From Dicaeum eximium (lineage: Eukaryota; Chordata; Aves; Passeriformes; Dicaeidae), in assembly GCA_013396995.1 (NCBI GenBank), contig VWZP01004518.1, positions 205,835 through 269,834 of the forward strand: a stretch of 64,000 nucleotides of DNA, written 5' to 3'. Both the position numbers and the translations under genes were made by a program. Shown here piece after piece: positions 50,701 through 60,615 of the stretch; position 1 is the stretch's first letter; every line of letters begins with the position of its first letter. The notes beneath the pieces were generated by a model. That model saw only the letters and a program-made list of their open reading frames with translations. It ran no database searches and was not told the origin of the DNA.

Positions 50701-53569
50701 CATCTGTCCTGGGTGTGGAAAACTCACCTCAACCAACACCCTGAATTAACCTGCTTTGAACAGGCTTTGAACTAGGTGACCTTGAGAGGTAGTTTTCATC
50801 CTGAATTATTCATGGTTCAAAAATCTGTAGGTTTAACTGTGCTCTCAGTCAGAGTTTTCTAACCTCACTTCAATCCAAATCTCAGGTTTTAATCCAAACT
50901 GAGATTTAAGCATAACATTTGAATTGTACTGGTTTCTTAAAGAACTTTGGGCATTCTATGCTTGGTGACTTTTTTGCTAGCATTGCAGTTCAAGAGGGTT
51001 TTTCTGCATTGATGGAAAATAACAATTTTCAGGAGGTGAGATTGTAGAAGTAGGAAAGGTGCAGGTTTGGCTTTGGCTTCAGTCTGTGCCCAAATATAGT
51101 GATGTTTGTTCCTTTGGGAGTGCATGTCCTCAATGTTGATCTGGGGCAGTGGTGTGCCAGCTTCTCTTTGGCCTTCGTCATCGAACATGGGAGCCCCAGA
51201 TGTGTGCCTAGGTAGCCTAGGGGACCTTTGTGCCTGCACTCTTTTTTTTACAGTGGTGAAAAAGTACTCTCTGAAAGGCCAGCTTAGCCAGGGAGCAGCA
51301 CTGTGTCTCTGCAGGGAGTTTATTGTTGCAATAGCACAGATAAAAAGGATTAGACAATGTATGGAGTTTCTTAGGCTCTGTGAAACTAAGAATAACAACT
51401 CTATATTTTTTCTATTACTTTTCTCTCAGGTGCCAGTATGTACTCCCAGGCTTTTTTCTTGTGGATCCTTGATGCTTTTCCTTTTGAAAAAAATATTAAA
51501 AACTACGTTTAATAATTTAAAAATATCATACTACTTTGATTTTTTTTTTTTTTTGATGCTTGGTTCCCTAGCAAGTTTAAAAGCACTGCTTAAGTAACCT
51601 ACAAATTTGCAGATTTATGTGCTTGCTTGCAAGAAAGACAACACTGTCACTGGTTTGTCCTCTTTCAGGGGGAGTTTTTTTGGTAGCTTTGCCACTCCCA
51701 AGTTTCTCCTTCACTTTTCTCTCAGGGACTTCATTCTTTTACGCCTGACACTTCTTGAAGTGAATATTGAGTTTTTGTTTTTCCTGTCATTAGGCTGGCC
51801 TACCTCAAGGAAAAGTTCAGACCCTTCCAGGGAGAGGATCAAAGAGGTCAATTATAAATGAAAGGTAGGGGAAGGAGGGATATTTTCCTGTCTTGCTTCA
51901 TCGTTTTCACTGATGGAGTCTGCAGAAGCAGAACAGTCTGCTGCTTGTAATATTTGGGGATGGCTCTGTGTTTTCTGAGCTCATCATGGAAAGGAGCCAG
52001 CCAGAGAGCTGGAGAAGCGTACAGCCTACCCACATGTTCAGAATGGGCTGGGAAGCTGCTTCAGGTTCTGATTTCCCAATCACTGCCTGCAAAAGAAGAG
52101 GGATGGGGGCGGGGGGAGGAGATTTCTCCTATTTGTGGAGGTGGGGAGAAAAGAGAAAGGAATGAAGAGTGGAAAATGAGAGAGAATTAGGAAGAATCTG
52201 CTTTCTTCCTGCTCCTCGGGGGGCTGTTGCTAGACAGAGCATTTGATGAAGAAAACGCCATGTTTGGGTTTTGAAATACTTGAATTTCAACTGTGCCGCT
52301 GGCCTCTGAAGCTTGTGAGTGAGTCCAAGAGAAACAATCTTCCTCTCCAAAGAGGTTTAGCTTGCATCATGTAGGCTCCTTAGCCTGTACAGTCATACCA
52401 AGTGATGTAATGAAAAAAAGTGGAAGTGGTGTCTTTCAAATCCGACCAACTTCAGGCCTGGGCAGGAGAAACAAAGGGCTTCTCATAGTCCATATGTGTC
52501 ACTGTGTAGATGAAAGTAAAAAACATTCAGCTTTATCTTGGTTTCATTTCTAAAGGCTTGATGAATTCCACACCCCCCTTCCCACCCCCACAAACCAGAG
52601 AGGGAAGAAAAATGTTGATTTTGGAAAGCGTGAGCTCTCCGCACAGGAGAGGCACTGACGTGCGGTCGGCTGCTTCGGATTTTTTTCTGGGGTTTTTGTG
52701 GGGTCTTTTTCTTCCCCCCACCAGTACAAGGCAGTTCATTGAGAAAACTTTAAAGCAGTCTGTAGAACATGACTGCAGTGGCAGCTCTGCAGCACTCACC
52801 TACCTACTGCAGCCTCTCCTTCGGGTTAACACAGGAAAATAAAATGTTTTCATATTCATAATATTTTCAGCACGGAGAGATTGTCCTACCTTTAAGAATT
52901 TCCAAATTCCAGCAAATTTGTAATTATCATTAGTAAAGACCTTTGCATTTTTTACACAGTCTTGTCATTGCTCCACATAAGGAAATAATTCTGGGTGACT
53001 TCTCATAAGCAGTGAGCAGGTTTTCCACATTGTAGAATTTGCTGCAACTTACACTAAAATGTGCAAGATTACTCTGGTGACCCAGAGGTGACTTCTGTGC
53101 CATCACCCCACCCGTGGCAGTAGTCAAAAGTTACTACTTAATTAATTTTTACTACTTCAGTCTGTTCAGAGTGTAAAGAAATCTGGAGCTTTAAATAGCA
53201 TTGTAATGGAAGATGAGCCATTCAGTCACCATTCCCATCCTCTGCCTCTTGCTAGAATTTGGCCCAAGTGGGAACAGGGGAAGGGCAGATAGGACAGGTT
53301 TCTGCCTGGTCTCTCCACTGCCTTTCCTCCTTCAGGCAACCTCTTTTTTTCAACACTTGAAAGCTTTGTCCTCCCCTGAGCTTTTGATACTTGCCAGCAT
53401 CAGTAGACCTGAACACGATGGTTCTACCACCCCAGGGTGTCACAGGGAAGCTGAGGGCCCAAGCAATTCAGGAGGGAAATTACAGTCTTGAGTAAGACAG
53501 AAAAACTGTACGGGGTCTATTTTAGAGTTTGAAGCGAGGACAGTGAGTAAGGAAAAAAAAAAAAAAAAG
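47761..53569. other. Unique noncoding sequence, no gene seen
   Basis: 5.8 kb without a recognised gene. Long-ish open frames on both strands at about 50937-51597 (153 and 163 codons) overlap each other and match no family I know. A G-rich patch at 52099-52120 (GGG, G5, G6 runs) resembles GC-box sequence. Confidence 0.6.
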
Positions 53570-53606
53570 NNNNNNNNNNNNNNNNNNNNAAAAAAAAAAA
53601 AAAAAA
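53553..53606. repeat. Poly-A tract interrupted by a 20-N assembly gap
   Basis: A run of 16 A and one G precedes 20 N characters at 53570-53589. About 17 more A then a G and AAAA follow. The homopolymer probably caused the break, so the true length of sequence in the gap is unknown. The poly-A could be the tail of a retroposed sequence on the plus strand, but nothing upstream is recognisable as a retrocopy. Confidence 0.95.
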
Positions 53607-56199
53607 GAAAAGCAGCTTCATTTTTTGATAGAATTAAAATTCTTAGGCATGGGTAATTCTGGCCAGAAGAGCAAATGAAACCAAAGATCTGTATGATTTT
53701 GAAGAAGCCTAGTGGTTGTGTTTTGTTTTTTATATATGCTCATACTAAGCATATGTCTTTAGCTAAATGTGCAGCGGTACATACAATTAGTCTTTGAAAC
53801 CCAGTACAAAGTAGCAGCTGGTTTGAACTCAACTCCAGGAGCTTTTTATGGCTAAAATATAAAAATAAAAAATTCTTATATGAGATATAAAAATGTTAAT
53901 GTTTCAATAATTTATTTTTTTCATGTTGACCAGGTGACTAGAGCTAATGTAAGCAGTAGGGCTGTTGCAGGAAGGCTTTCTATTTCAATATAAAGATCCT
54001 CTTTGTAATTAGTTGTTTTGATATTTTGCAGCTTTCCTTCTTGGAACTCAGAATATGTAAATATTCAGCCTTAGAAACTTGTTTGCTAAAGGAAAAGAAA
54101 AAAAAATTAACTCTGTGAATGAAGGGGCAAAAGTCACTTGTCTGAGGGCTTAAAAAACAAATTGGTTTTGAGGTCTGTCTTGTTTTTACAGTCCCTACAA
54201 ACCCAGCTGATTGCTACTGTACCAGTTGGACTTCAAATGGTCATTCCTTCTGTATTTCCTCTGAGCACAGACACCAACATCCTACATTAAATTAGGCACC
54301 TGATAAAGCAGAAGTCTAAAGTGCAAGTGTTCATCATTGGAACGCTCTTTCTCACTTTTTTTCTTTCCTCCAAAACGATGTAAATGACATAAAAGCACCA
54401 ATAACTAAATGTCAGTGTATGTCAAAAAAACCCATCTGGAAGAACAGCAATGAAAGCTCAGGTTTACAAATTGTTGGGTTAAAGAATGAGTTCCCAGGAA
54501 AATAGATTGTTAGCAAAGCAATATTGGTCTTCAGTGAAAAATACATTTAGAAACTATGAGAGGTGTTTAACCTCATTTTTTTCCTTCATTAATAGAGTAT
54601 GTGGTTACCCAAACTTATGATTGAAGGTTTGCTTTGTTCCTTCTGCTAGAGACTAATGTTTCAACTGAATCAGGCAAATGGAACTTGTCTTACATAACTA
54701 AAAAAAAAAAAATCTGAACCTAAAATGATTTTTGATTATGCTTTAACAAGACACAGTTTCTGAGCTTGTTCACACTGGATGATTTCATTTGCTGCATCGT
54801 TTAAATATTCATGGAACTTGAAACAGAAATGAAGGCAGGTCTCACTTTTCTGACTGTATACCTCATAAAACTCCGCTGAAAAACATTGTAAAAGGATTTA
54901 TTGAGCTTTCAGAAATAAGGAGAAGGCTAAAATTCTGGTAGCCTGCATGAGCTTAACGAGCCTACATCCCATTATCCCCTTCATGTCCACCTCATGTCCT
55001 AAACCTTTAAAGTAATATACATCTCCTACACATCTCTGCATATTTCTTTTTCCTACTCATTGCACAGAACAAACTTGTGCTGGATTTAAATCTGTGCTCT
55101 CCACTGAGAGCAGCAGCATTTTCTCAGATCACATTTTTGAGGATGCCAGAATATGTTTAGAGGATGAGTCAGGAGATTGCAGAAGGAAAAATTTCAGGGT
55201 GAAGATGGGTGAGTGATGCTCTAGAGTCATGACTTTTTGTGCAGTTATAGGCAATTTGTTTAAAATCCAGATTCTTATAAGTGAGTTCCAGTTTTTATGA
55301 CAGCTTGACTCCTTATCTTATTTACTGAATTCTTCCAGAGATCAATGGGTACTCTTTTGAATATGGAAAGAGTTATACAATAAGAAAAATTCTCAGAAAT
55401 AGGCCTTGGACTTCTCATAGTGTACCTTTCAAATAAGTAGACAGATTTGACCTGACATTCTTTGTCTTAGTTTTCTCTTCCTTAAGGAAGTTTTATTCAA
55501 ATAAAGATTTCTGAAGCTTCCAGATACTGTGGTGATGAATGTTAAAAACTCCCAGAAAACAAAGGAACAGACAGGAGAATTTCCATAGCTTGGAGTTAAA
55601 TTTTAGTGCTATAGATACTGGAGAAAGTGCAGCTCCTCATTCAAACACATTTGTAGGCAGCACCTGTTCTGTTTGCCAAATCAGAGTATTTCACTCTGCA
55701 GTGAAATACCTCATGGCCACTTCATTAAGCTCCATGCTGTGCTACAGAAGAAAGAGCGAAGAAAAATTTGATTTTTGAATTAAAAAGTGGGGGTCTTTAT
55801 TTATTTGCAGCCTTTTCTTTTTTTTTCCTTTTTCATATCTTATTCAGGTGAATCAGTAATTCAGAGATATCAGGTTTCTGGCTGCCTCTGGCCATAGGAG
55901 GGCCACGTGTCTCAGCCCAAGGTCTGAAAAGTGCCAGTGCTCTGTTGAGTGAATGCTTTGGCAATTTCTCCCAACTCTCACTGCTCTTGACTTATCTTAA
56001 AAGAGTTTTCCCTGGCTCATATCTTTAATCTGTGGTCATGGTGCCCACGTGGTGCTGAGGAGCTCACTGGTGGAATATTTTGTTGAAGATCCCAGTCTGT
56101 ATATCCCTACTCCACCCTGCTGCTGTGCCACAGTGACTCCCTGTCTCCTTTGCTCCATTGCTTTCCACTGCGAAGTGACTGATCCCAGCTCCTTGTCCC
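53607..56199. other. Unique noncoding sequence, no gene seen
   Basis: AT-rich with no recognised gene. The block at about 54770-55060 has mixed composition, CpGs and no repeat signature and could be a conserved noncoding element, untested. Confidence 0.6.
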
Positions 56200-56445
56200 C
56201 TGGACAAGAGGGAATGGCTTCACAATGAGGGTGGGTTTAGATTAGATACAAGGAAAAAATTCTGTCCAATGAGGGTGGTGAGAGAAGCTGTGGATGCCCC
56301 TGGATCCCTGGAAGTGTCCAAGGCCAGGCTGGATGGGCTCTGAGCAGCCTGGGACAGTGGAAGGTGTCCCTGCCCATGGCAGGGGGTTGGAATGAGGTGG
56401 TCTTTAAGGTTCCTTCCAACCCAGGCCTTTCTCTGGTCCTATGGT
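56200..56445 (+). mobile_element. CR1 LINE 3'-end fragment, well preserved
   Basis: It shows the classic CR1 3'UTR order: 'ggacaagagggaatggctt', 'gggtttagattagata', 'aggaaaaaattctgtcc', 'gagggtggtgag', 'agaagctgtggatgcccc', 'atccctggaagtgtccaagg', 'ccaggctggatggg', 'ggtgtccctgcccatggcag', 'ggttggaatgaggtggtct' and 'aggttccttccaaccca'. The terminal ATTCTRTG motif is decayed ('ggtcctatgg'). The orientation is plus. It is the least diverged CR1 piece here but is 5'-truncated and without ORF. Confidence 0.92.
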
Positions 56446-58086
56446 TTTGGTTTTGTCAAGTTTCACTATGAATCCCTACCTGCCTAGTGCCCCTTTCATT
56501 GTTATTGCAGTTTTCTTCCCAGGATTGTCCCCTCTCTCCTCCAGCTCCTCATAACTCTGCATTCCCTTGTAGGTGACTGGAGCTGAGCCACTCCAGCTTT
56601 TTTCCTAGCAGTGACTCTCAGCTTTCACAGCAGAAGACAATGGGACTTTTTACCCCTCTGTTTCCTTATTTTACCTAGGAGATAAGGCTGTTTAGTCTCC
56701 TGCTCAAAAGTGTTTAAAAACCTGTGTAAGAAGCAGTTCAGAGGTCTGCAAGTACAAAGGACCACTGTTAATGAATGAAATGAGATAAAAGTGGGGTTGG
56801 TGGTGGTACATTGAGACAGACACTCAGGCAGTTTTCTGCCCAGGTGCAGGGAGCCCTCCCAGCCATTTTAGTGCTGGGCATCACTGCAGAAACCTGGCAG
56901 TTCTTTTCTTTGAAGTCTGAGCCCCTGCAAACAAGCAGCAGAGGCTCTGAGGCAGTCAATCCAGCCTCAGTTTGGTGTCTCCCAGCATTTGTTTTCCTCG
57001 CTGGAAGATGCAGCACCGTGCTCGAGCCCCCAGAACCTGTGTGCTGCCATCTGCCTCTGCTGCCATCTGCTCCCCCGAGCTGGCTGCAGCCAGGGACAGC
57101 ACATGCCCTTTCTGAGAGCAGCAGGGAGGTTATCTGCCCTGAACCAGGGGAGCATTTCTCCCCAGGAGAAGGGGGAAGGTGGGGGTTTGCTGATTTAGCA
57201 TGCCTGTATGTTTGGCATTCGCAGCATTTAAGTGCGACCTTCCTGTAGTTTGGCTGCCTTGCAGCCGTGAGGAAAAGGTCTTGTAGCAGAGACAGCAGAT
57301 GCTGCATAGGCAAGGTGGTTCTTGTTTTTTCCTACTGGCATATCTTTTATTTTAAATTTAACACCTCTTCTTTTTCCAGTGTGTTGGAGGGATTTTTTTA
57401 CAGCCAGCTGTGTAATCTTGTTTGATGATATTGCAGTGATTCTTCAAAAGAACGGGGGGGGTTTGCTTCACTTTCTGGGTTTTTTATTTTGAACTTCAGG
57501 CCTGTTTGAGGTCATGCCCACATTTTCTTCATGTCTTTGTTTTTGTCTTAATAAATAATACATAAATGAACTTGAGAGATAATACATAAATAGGCAAGAT
57601 TGTGTATCCACAATTTCTTAGGGTTATCATTACCTCATCATGTGTGCATCTACACATAAAATATATCCTTCATCCACACATTGGAAAACCGTTGAAGAAT
57701 CTCTTCATAAACCGTTCTGGCAGGGTTTTTTTTACAAGAGTTAAACATTTGAAGAGCAAAGTCCCATGCGTGGTTCTCATGGGCCTATTTTTAGTTTCTC
57801 GTATGGGAAGAATGGCAAAAAATAGACCAGGACTGTGAGTTTGGATTTAGTGCACAGAATGTTTATAGGTTAGTTGACAGGAGTGTGTGTGTGTGTCTGT
57901 GCCACAGGACTGCAGTACTACACTTCCTATGCACTCATTAACAGGACTCCCAGCAGAGCTGCTGTAGTTTCAGCACTCAAAACACTAATTTTAACATGGT
58001 ATAAAGTGCACCATAGGTCTGAAGTGCTATTTTCAGCCTTGATTAGGGATTGCTGACCTGAAATATCTATATTTCTCCACTGAGAG
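56446..58086. other. Unique noncoding sequence with a GC-rich block
   Basis: No gene is called. At about 56810-57240 the DNA is GC-rich and open in several frames at once on both strands, including 181 codons on the minus strand (56768-57313) and 145 on the plus strand (56811-57248). Simultaneous openness in overlapping frames and Pro/Ser/Ala/Cys-rich translations argue for composition, not coding. A short (GT)n microsatellite lies at about 57883-57896. Confidence 0.55.
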
Positions 58087-58542
58087 CGACACCTCAGGTT
58101 TTAGCTTTTATATTTTTCAGATTCTGTGCTGCTTTAGTGTGTAGTTCTGAGCTTCATATTAAGGGATGGTGAGCTCTCTGCACAGAGCAGGGAGACAAAA
58201 CAATTCCTTCTCCAGCTGGGCACCAAGGACAAATGATCCAAATCTCAAGCCCAAGAGCATAAACAATGCTGAAGAGAGAAAACAAGAAAGAGGAAACTTC
58301 ATAGGCTAAAACTGTAATTAGACAATGAACTCCAAGATGCAAATGAAGCAGAACTGATCAAAGTGCCAGAGCCGGTGCCCAGTGTCCATTTTGTGCCCAT
58401 TTTGGTTCATCTTGGGTGCAGCCCTGGCTGGGCTCTTGTGCTGCCCAAGGTGCATCCATGGAGGAAATCCTTTTAATAAACCCCTGCTTTATTCTTTAAC
58501 TCTGTCTAGTCTCTGTTCTAGGTCAGCCTTCTCAAGGCATCA
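58087..58542 (+). mobile_element. Solo endogenous-retrovirus LTR, copy 2
   Basis: 456 bp, same family and orientation as 46851-47311. The 3' terminus AGGCATCA is intact. The 5' terminus has decayed to CGACACCT by three transition-type changes. The element is flanked by a 4-bp target-site duplication, AGAG, at 58083-58086 and 58543-58546. AATAAA lies at 58475-58480. Relative to copy 1 it lacks 4 nt near 58269 and one A nearby. No retroviral internal sequence adjoins it, so it is a solo LTR produced by LTR-LTR recombination. Its own distinct duplication shows that it is an independent insertion and not the partner LTR of copy 1. Confidence 0.9.
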
Positions 58543-58546
58543 AGAG

Positions 58547-60171
58547 GCTTTTTTGAAATCATAAATTTCTGGGTTTGCCCAGAGTGCTTTGATCCTCCAT
58601 CTCTCCCTCTCTTCAGAAGCTGTGGATGGTGGGATGCACAGAGGTTTGCTGCACTTATGCAGAGGATGCATTTCTGGCCTGCAAGTGCTAGTGCTGCATC
58701 TTTTGGGTGTGCATCATTTTGAACTAATTAAAATATTTAAATGCATCAGGATGTTCATTTCTTTGGTTATTGCTTTCACTTTCATCTTCTGTCCTTGATG
58801 ATTTTTTAGGTGTTGTTTGGTATGATGGGCTCAGTCTGGAAGGCTGGTATTTCAAAAGTGCAAAGTGCAGTTCTCCTCTGGCTGTGTGACTCCAAGACAA
58901 GGAGCTCTTAAGGCAGACTATATTTTGATGCATATTTTCAAATCATGACTTGACAGAAATCAGGTAGGAGAAAGGAACATAGACATTTGATGTCTTTTCT
59001 CTTAAGAAAAACCCCAAAACTAAGACTAAAACATTTAAACTTCTAAAATTTTAGCAAAATAACCCTTGCAGCTATAAAACTTTCCATGGAAATACCTGCC
59101 TCGTATTTTCCAAGTCACTTTCCATTGCAGCTGTTTCCTGACTAAATAAAAATGTCCTGCCTCATGAACGAACTGCTAGCATTTACAAAAGAAAAAGAAA
59201 AGGAAAATGGTGAGCATCTGACTGGGCAAGGCCTCTCTTATTTGAAACCTTTAAAAGGAGGGGTAATACTGAAGCAAAAAGCTTCCTATCCCCTGAGACA
59301 GACAGAAAGGAAAACAAAAGCCCCAAGCTCCCCGAAGTGGAGCAAGAATTGAAAATGTTTCAGGAGTGTCCCCTCCCTGTTCTGGTTGACACTTACAGAA
59401 TACCTGCACTTAAAAAACCCTTGAAATATTGACTCGACTGGAAATGAACAACTAAAAGCTCTGGCCTTTGTTGTTCATCACTTATTGGGCAATTACATGG
59501 CAGCTTGGCATGAGTTTCTTGGTGTGGCTCTAAATTTGGTGTGCAAGGCTGAATTGTTCAACACTCAGTGCACTGGCCATTCAATGAGCAAATTATTCCA
59601 GTAGCAAAAAGGGCAAATTTTTACCTTGCCCTTATGTTTCCACCCATCTCTGTCATTCTCTGTTTATGTGAAAGGGAATGAGGAGGAAAGGCAAATATTT
59701 CCCTGCCTCCAGGACTGCAGACAGTTGGAAGAGATGCTCTGGTCACTTCAGTCATTGCTCCAGATTTGGTCCTTTGCATTTTTACATGTGGCTGTAGTGG
59801 GAGTATATCTCTTCTTTATAATAGCACACAGATTTGAAAAGCCATTTTCCTACTACTAGAGGATACTGATTAAAAAACCAAACCAAAACCACTGTAGAGA
59901 GCCAGGTTAGGGTGATAAACTGTGAGGGTGGGGTAGCAGTTTTTCTTTTAAAAACTGACTTCATTAGGCACCTCCATTTCAGCTTGGATGAAGGCTGCAT
60001 CATGTGTGAGGAATGTCTTCCAATTTGCATTTTATAAATGCACAGAATACCCCAAACAGGTTACAAAAATGGATGGCTGGCCTGTTAGAACTGCGGAGTT
60101 ATTGCAAATAATGAGGCGCAGAACAAGAGTAGAGGGAATAAAGCCTTTCAGCAGTCTTCATCTAAGTATGT
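58547..60171. other. Unique noncoding sequence, no gene seen
   Basis: No recognised gene or large repeat. Small A/C-rich stretches occur at about 59008 and 59870. Open frames are all below 85 codons. Confidence 0.6.
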
Positions 60172-60362
60172 GTGTTTAATTTCCCCTGTTCTCCTGAGTG
60201 TAAAAACAGCAGGAAGGTCCCAGAGCAGAAGAGCAAGTTGGAAAGCAAAGCTTTCAGTGAGGAGATGAACTCACAGAGCCCCAGGTCTGATGTCTCCCCT
60301 CGCCCCCCTCCTCCTCCTCCCCACATTTTTGGCTCCCCTCAGCTCCCAGGCTGCTGGGGCTG

Positions 60363-60370
60363 TGACGTCA
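60363..60370. promoter_or_regulatory. CRE palindrome TGACGTCA
   Basis: A perfect 8-bp cAMP-response element core within the candidate element, followed at once by ATGACTCCC, an AP-1-like half site. Binding by CREB/ATF proteins is what this motif is known for; use here is inference. Confidence 0.35.
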
Positions 60371-60421
60371 ATGACTCCCAGCCAGTGACCCCCGTGGCAA
60401 ACCTGTAAGACATTTTACAGC

Positions 60422-60532
60422 ATGAATGAGAAGTCTCTTCTTGGGCCTGCAGCTGGCGAGGTGCAGACATATGGCAGCAGGAATGTTTTGGAAGAAAGGC
60501 ACGGCTCGACAAAGAGCCCAGTCTCCCGATAA
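60422..60532 (+). other. 36-codon ORF, unproven
   Basis: ATG at 60422 in a fair context (CAGCATGA) opens 36 codons to a TAA at 60530-60532. The translation begins MNEKSLLGPA and is of mixed, protein-like composition (charged residues, no low complexity, four Arg, three Glu in the second half). It matches no family I know. It could be a small protein, an upstream ORF, part of an exon, or chance within a CpG-retaining element. Confidence 0.2.
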
Positions 60533-60615
60533 AGGTTTATACTGGCGCTTTCCTGTGTTTATAATTCCATATGCCAGGGCCGTGGCCTCTTTTTTCATCA
60601 TATTGTTGTTTAAAT

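Larger units (their letters stand above)
60172..60615 (+). other. Candidate conserved element or exon
   Basis: About 440 bp stand out from their surroundings by retained CpGs, low simplicity and signal density. A pyrimidine-rich stretch ending in AG (60197-60198) is followed by 206 nt open in one frame (residues include a PPPPPP run and end ...DSQPVTPVANL), then GTAAGA at 60405-60410, a good splice-donor match. Inside is a CRE palindrome (60363-60370). Downstream, 60422-60532 is a 36-codon ORF, and 60533-60615 is a mixed stretch with no stop-rich AT character. I do not recognise the peptide. Alternatives are an internal or alternative exon of a surrounding gene, an enhancer, or a chance GC-rich patch. 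Coding status is not established. Confidence 0.3.

Noticed and set aside
50937..51597. Overlapping 153-codon (minus) and 163-codon (plus) open frames as a gene or retrocopy
   Set aside because: Open on both strands, no recognisable protein similarity, and no poly-A or target duplication. A conserved noncoding origin is possible but unsupported.
52099..52120. G-rich patch as a promoter GC box or CpG island
   Set aside because: Only about 20 bp with a single CpG and no island around it. Not enough to call a promoter.
46851..58542. The two LTRs as the ends of one 11.7-kb provirus
   Set aside because: Each LTR has its own different 4-bp target duplication, neither is followed or preceded by a primer-binding site or polypurine tract, and no retroviral gag, pol or env sequence lies between them.
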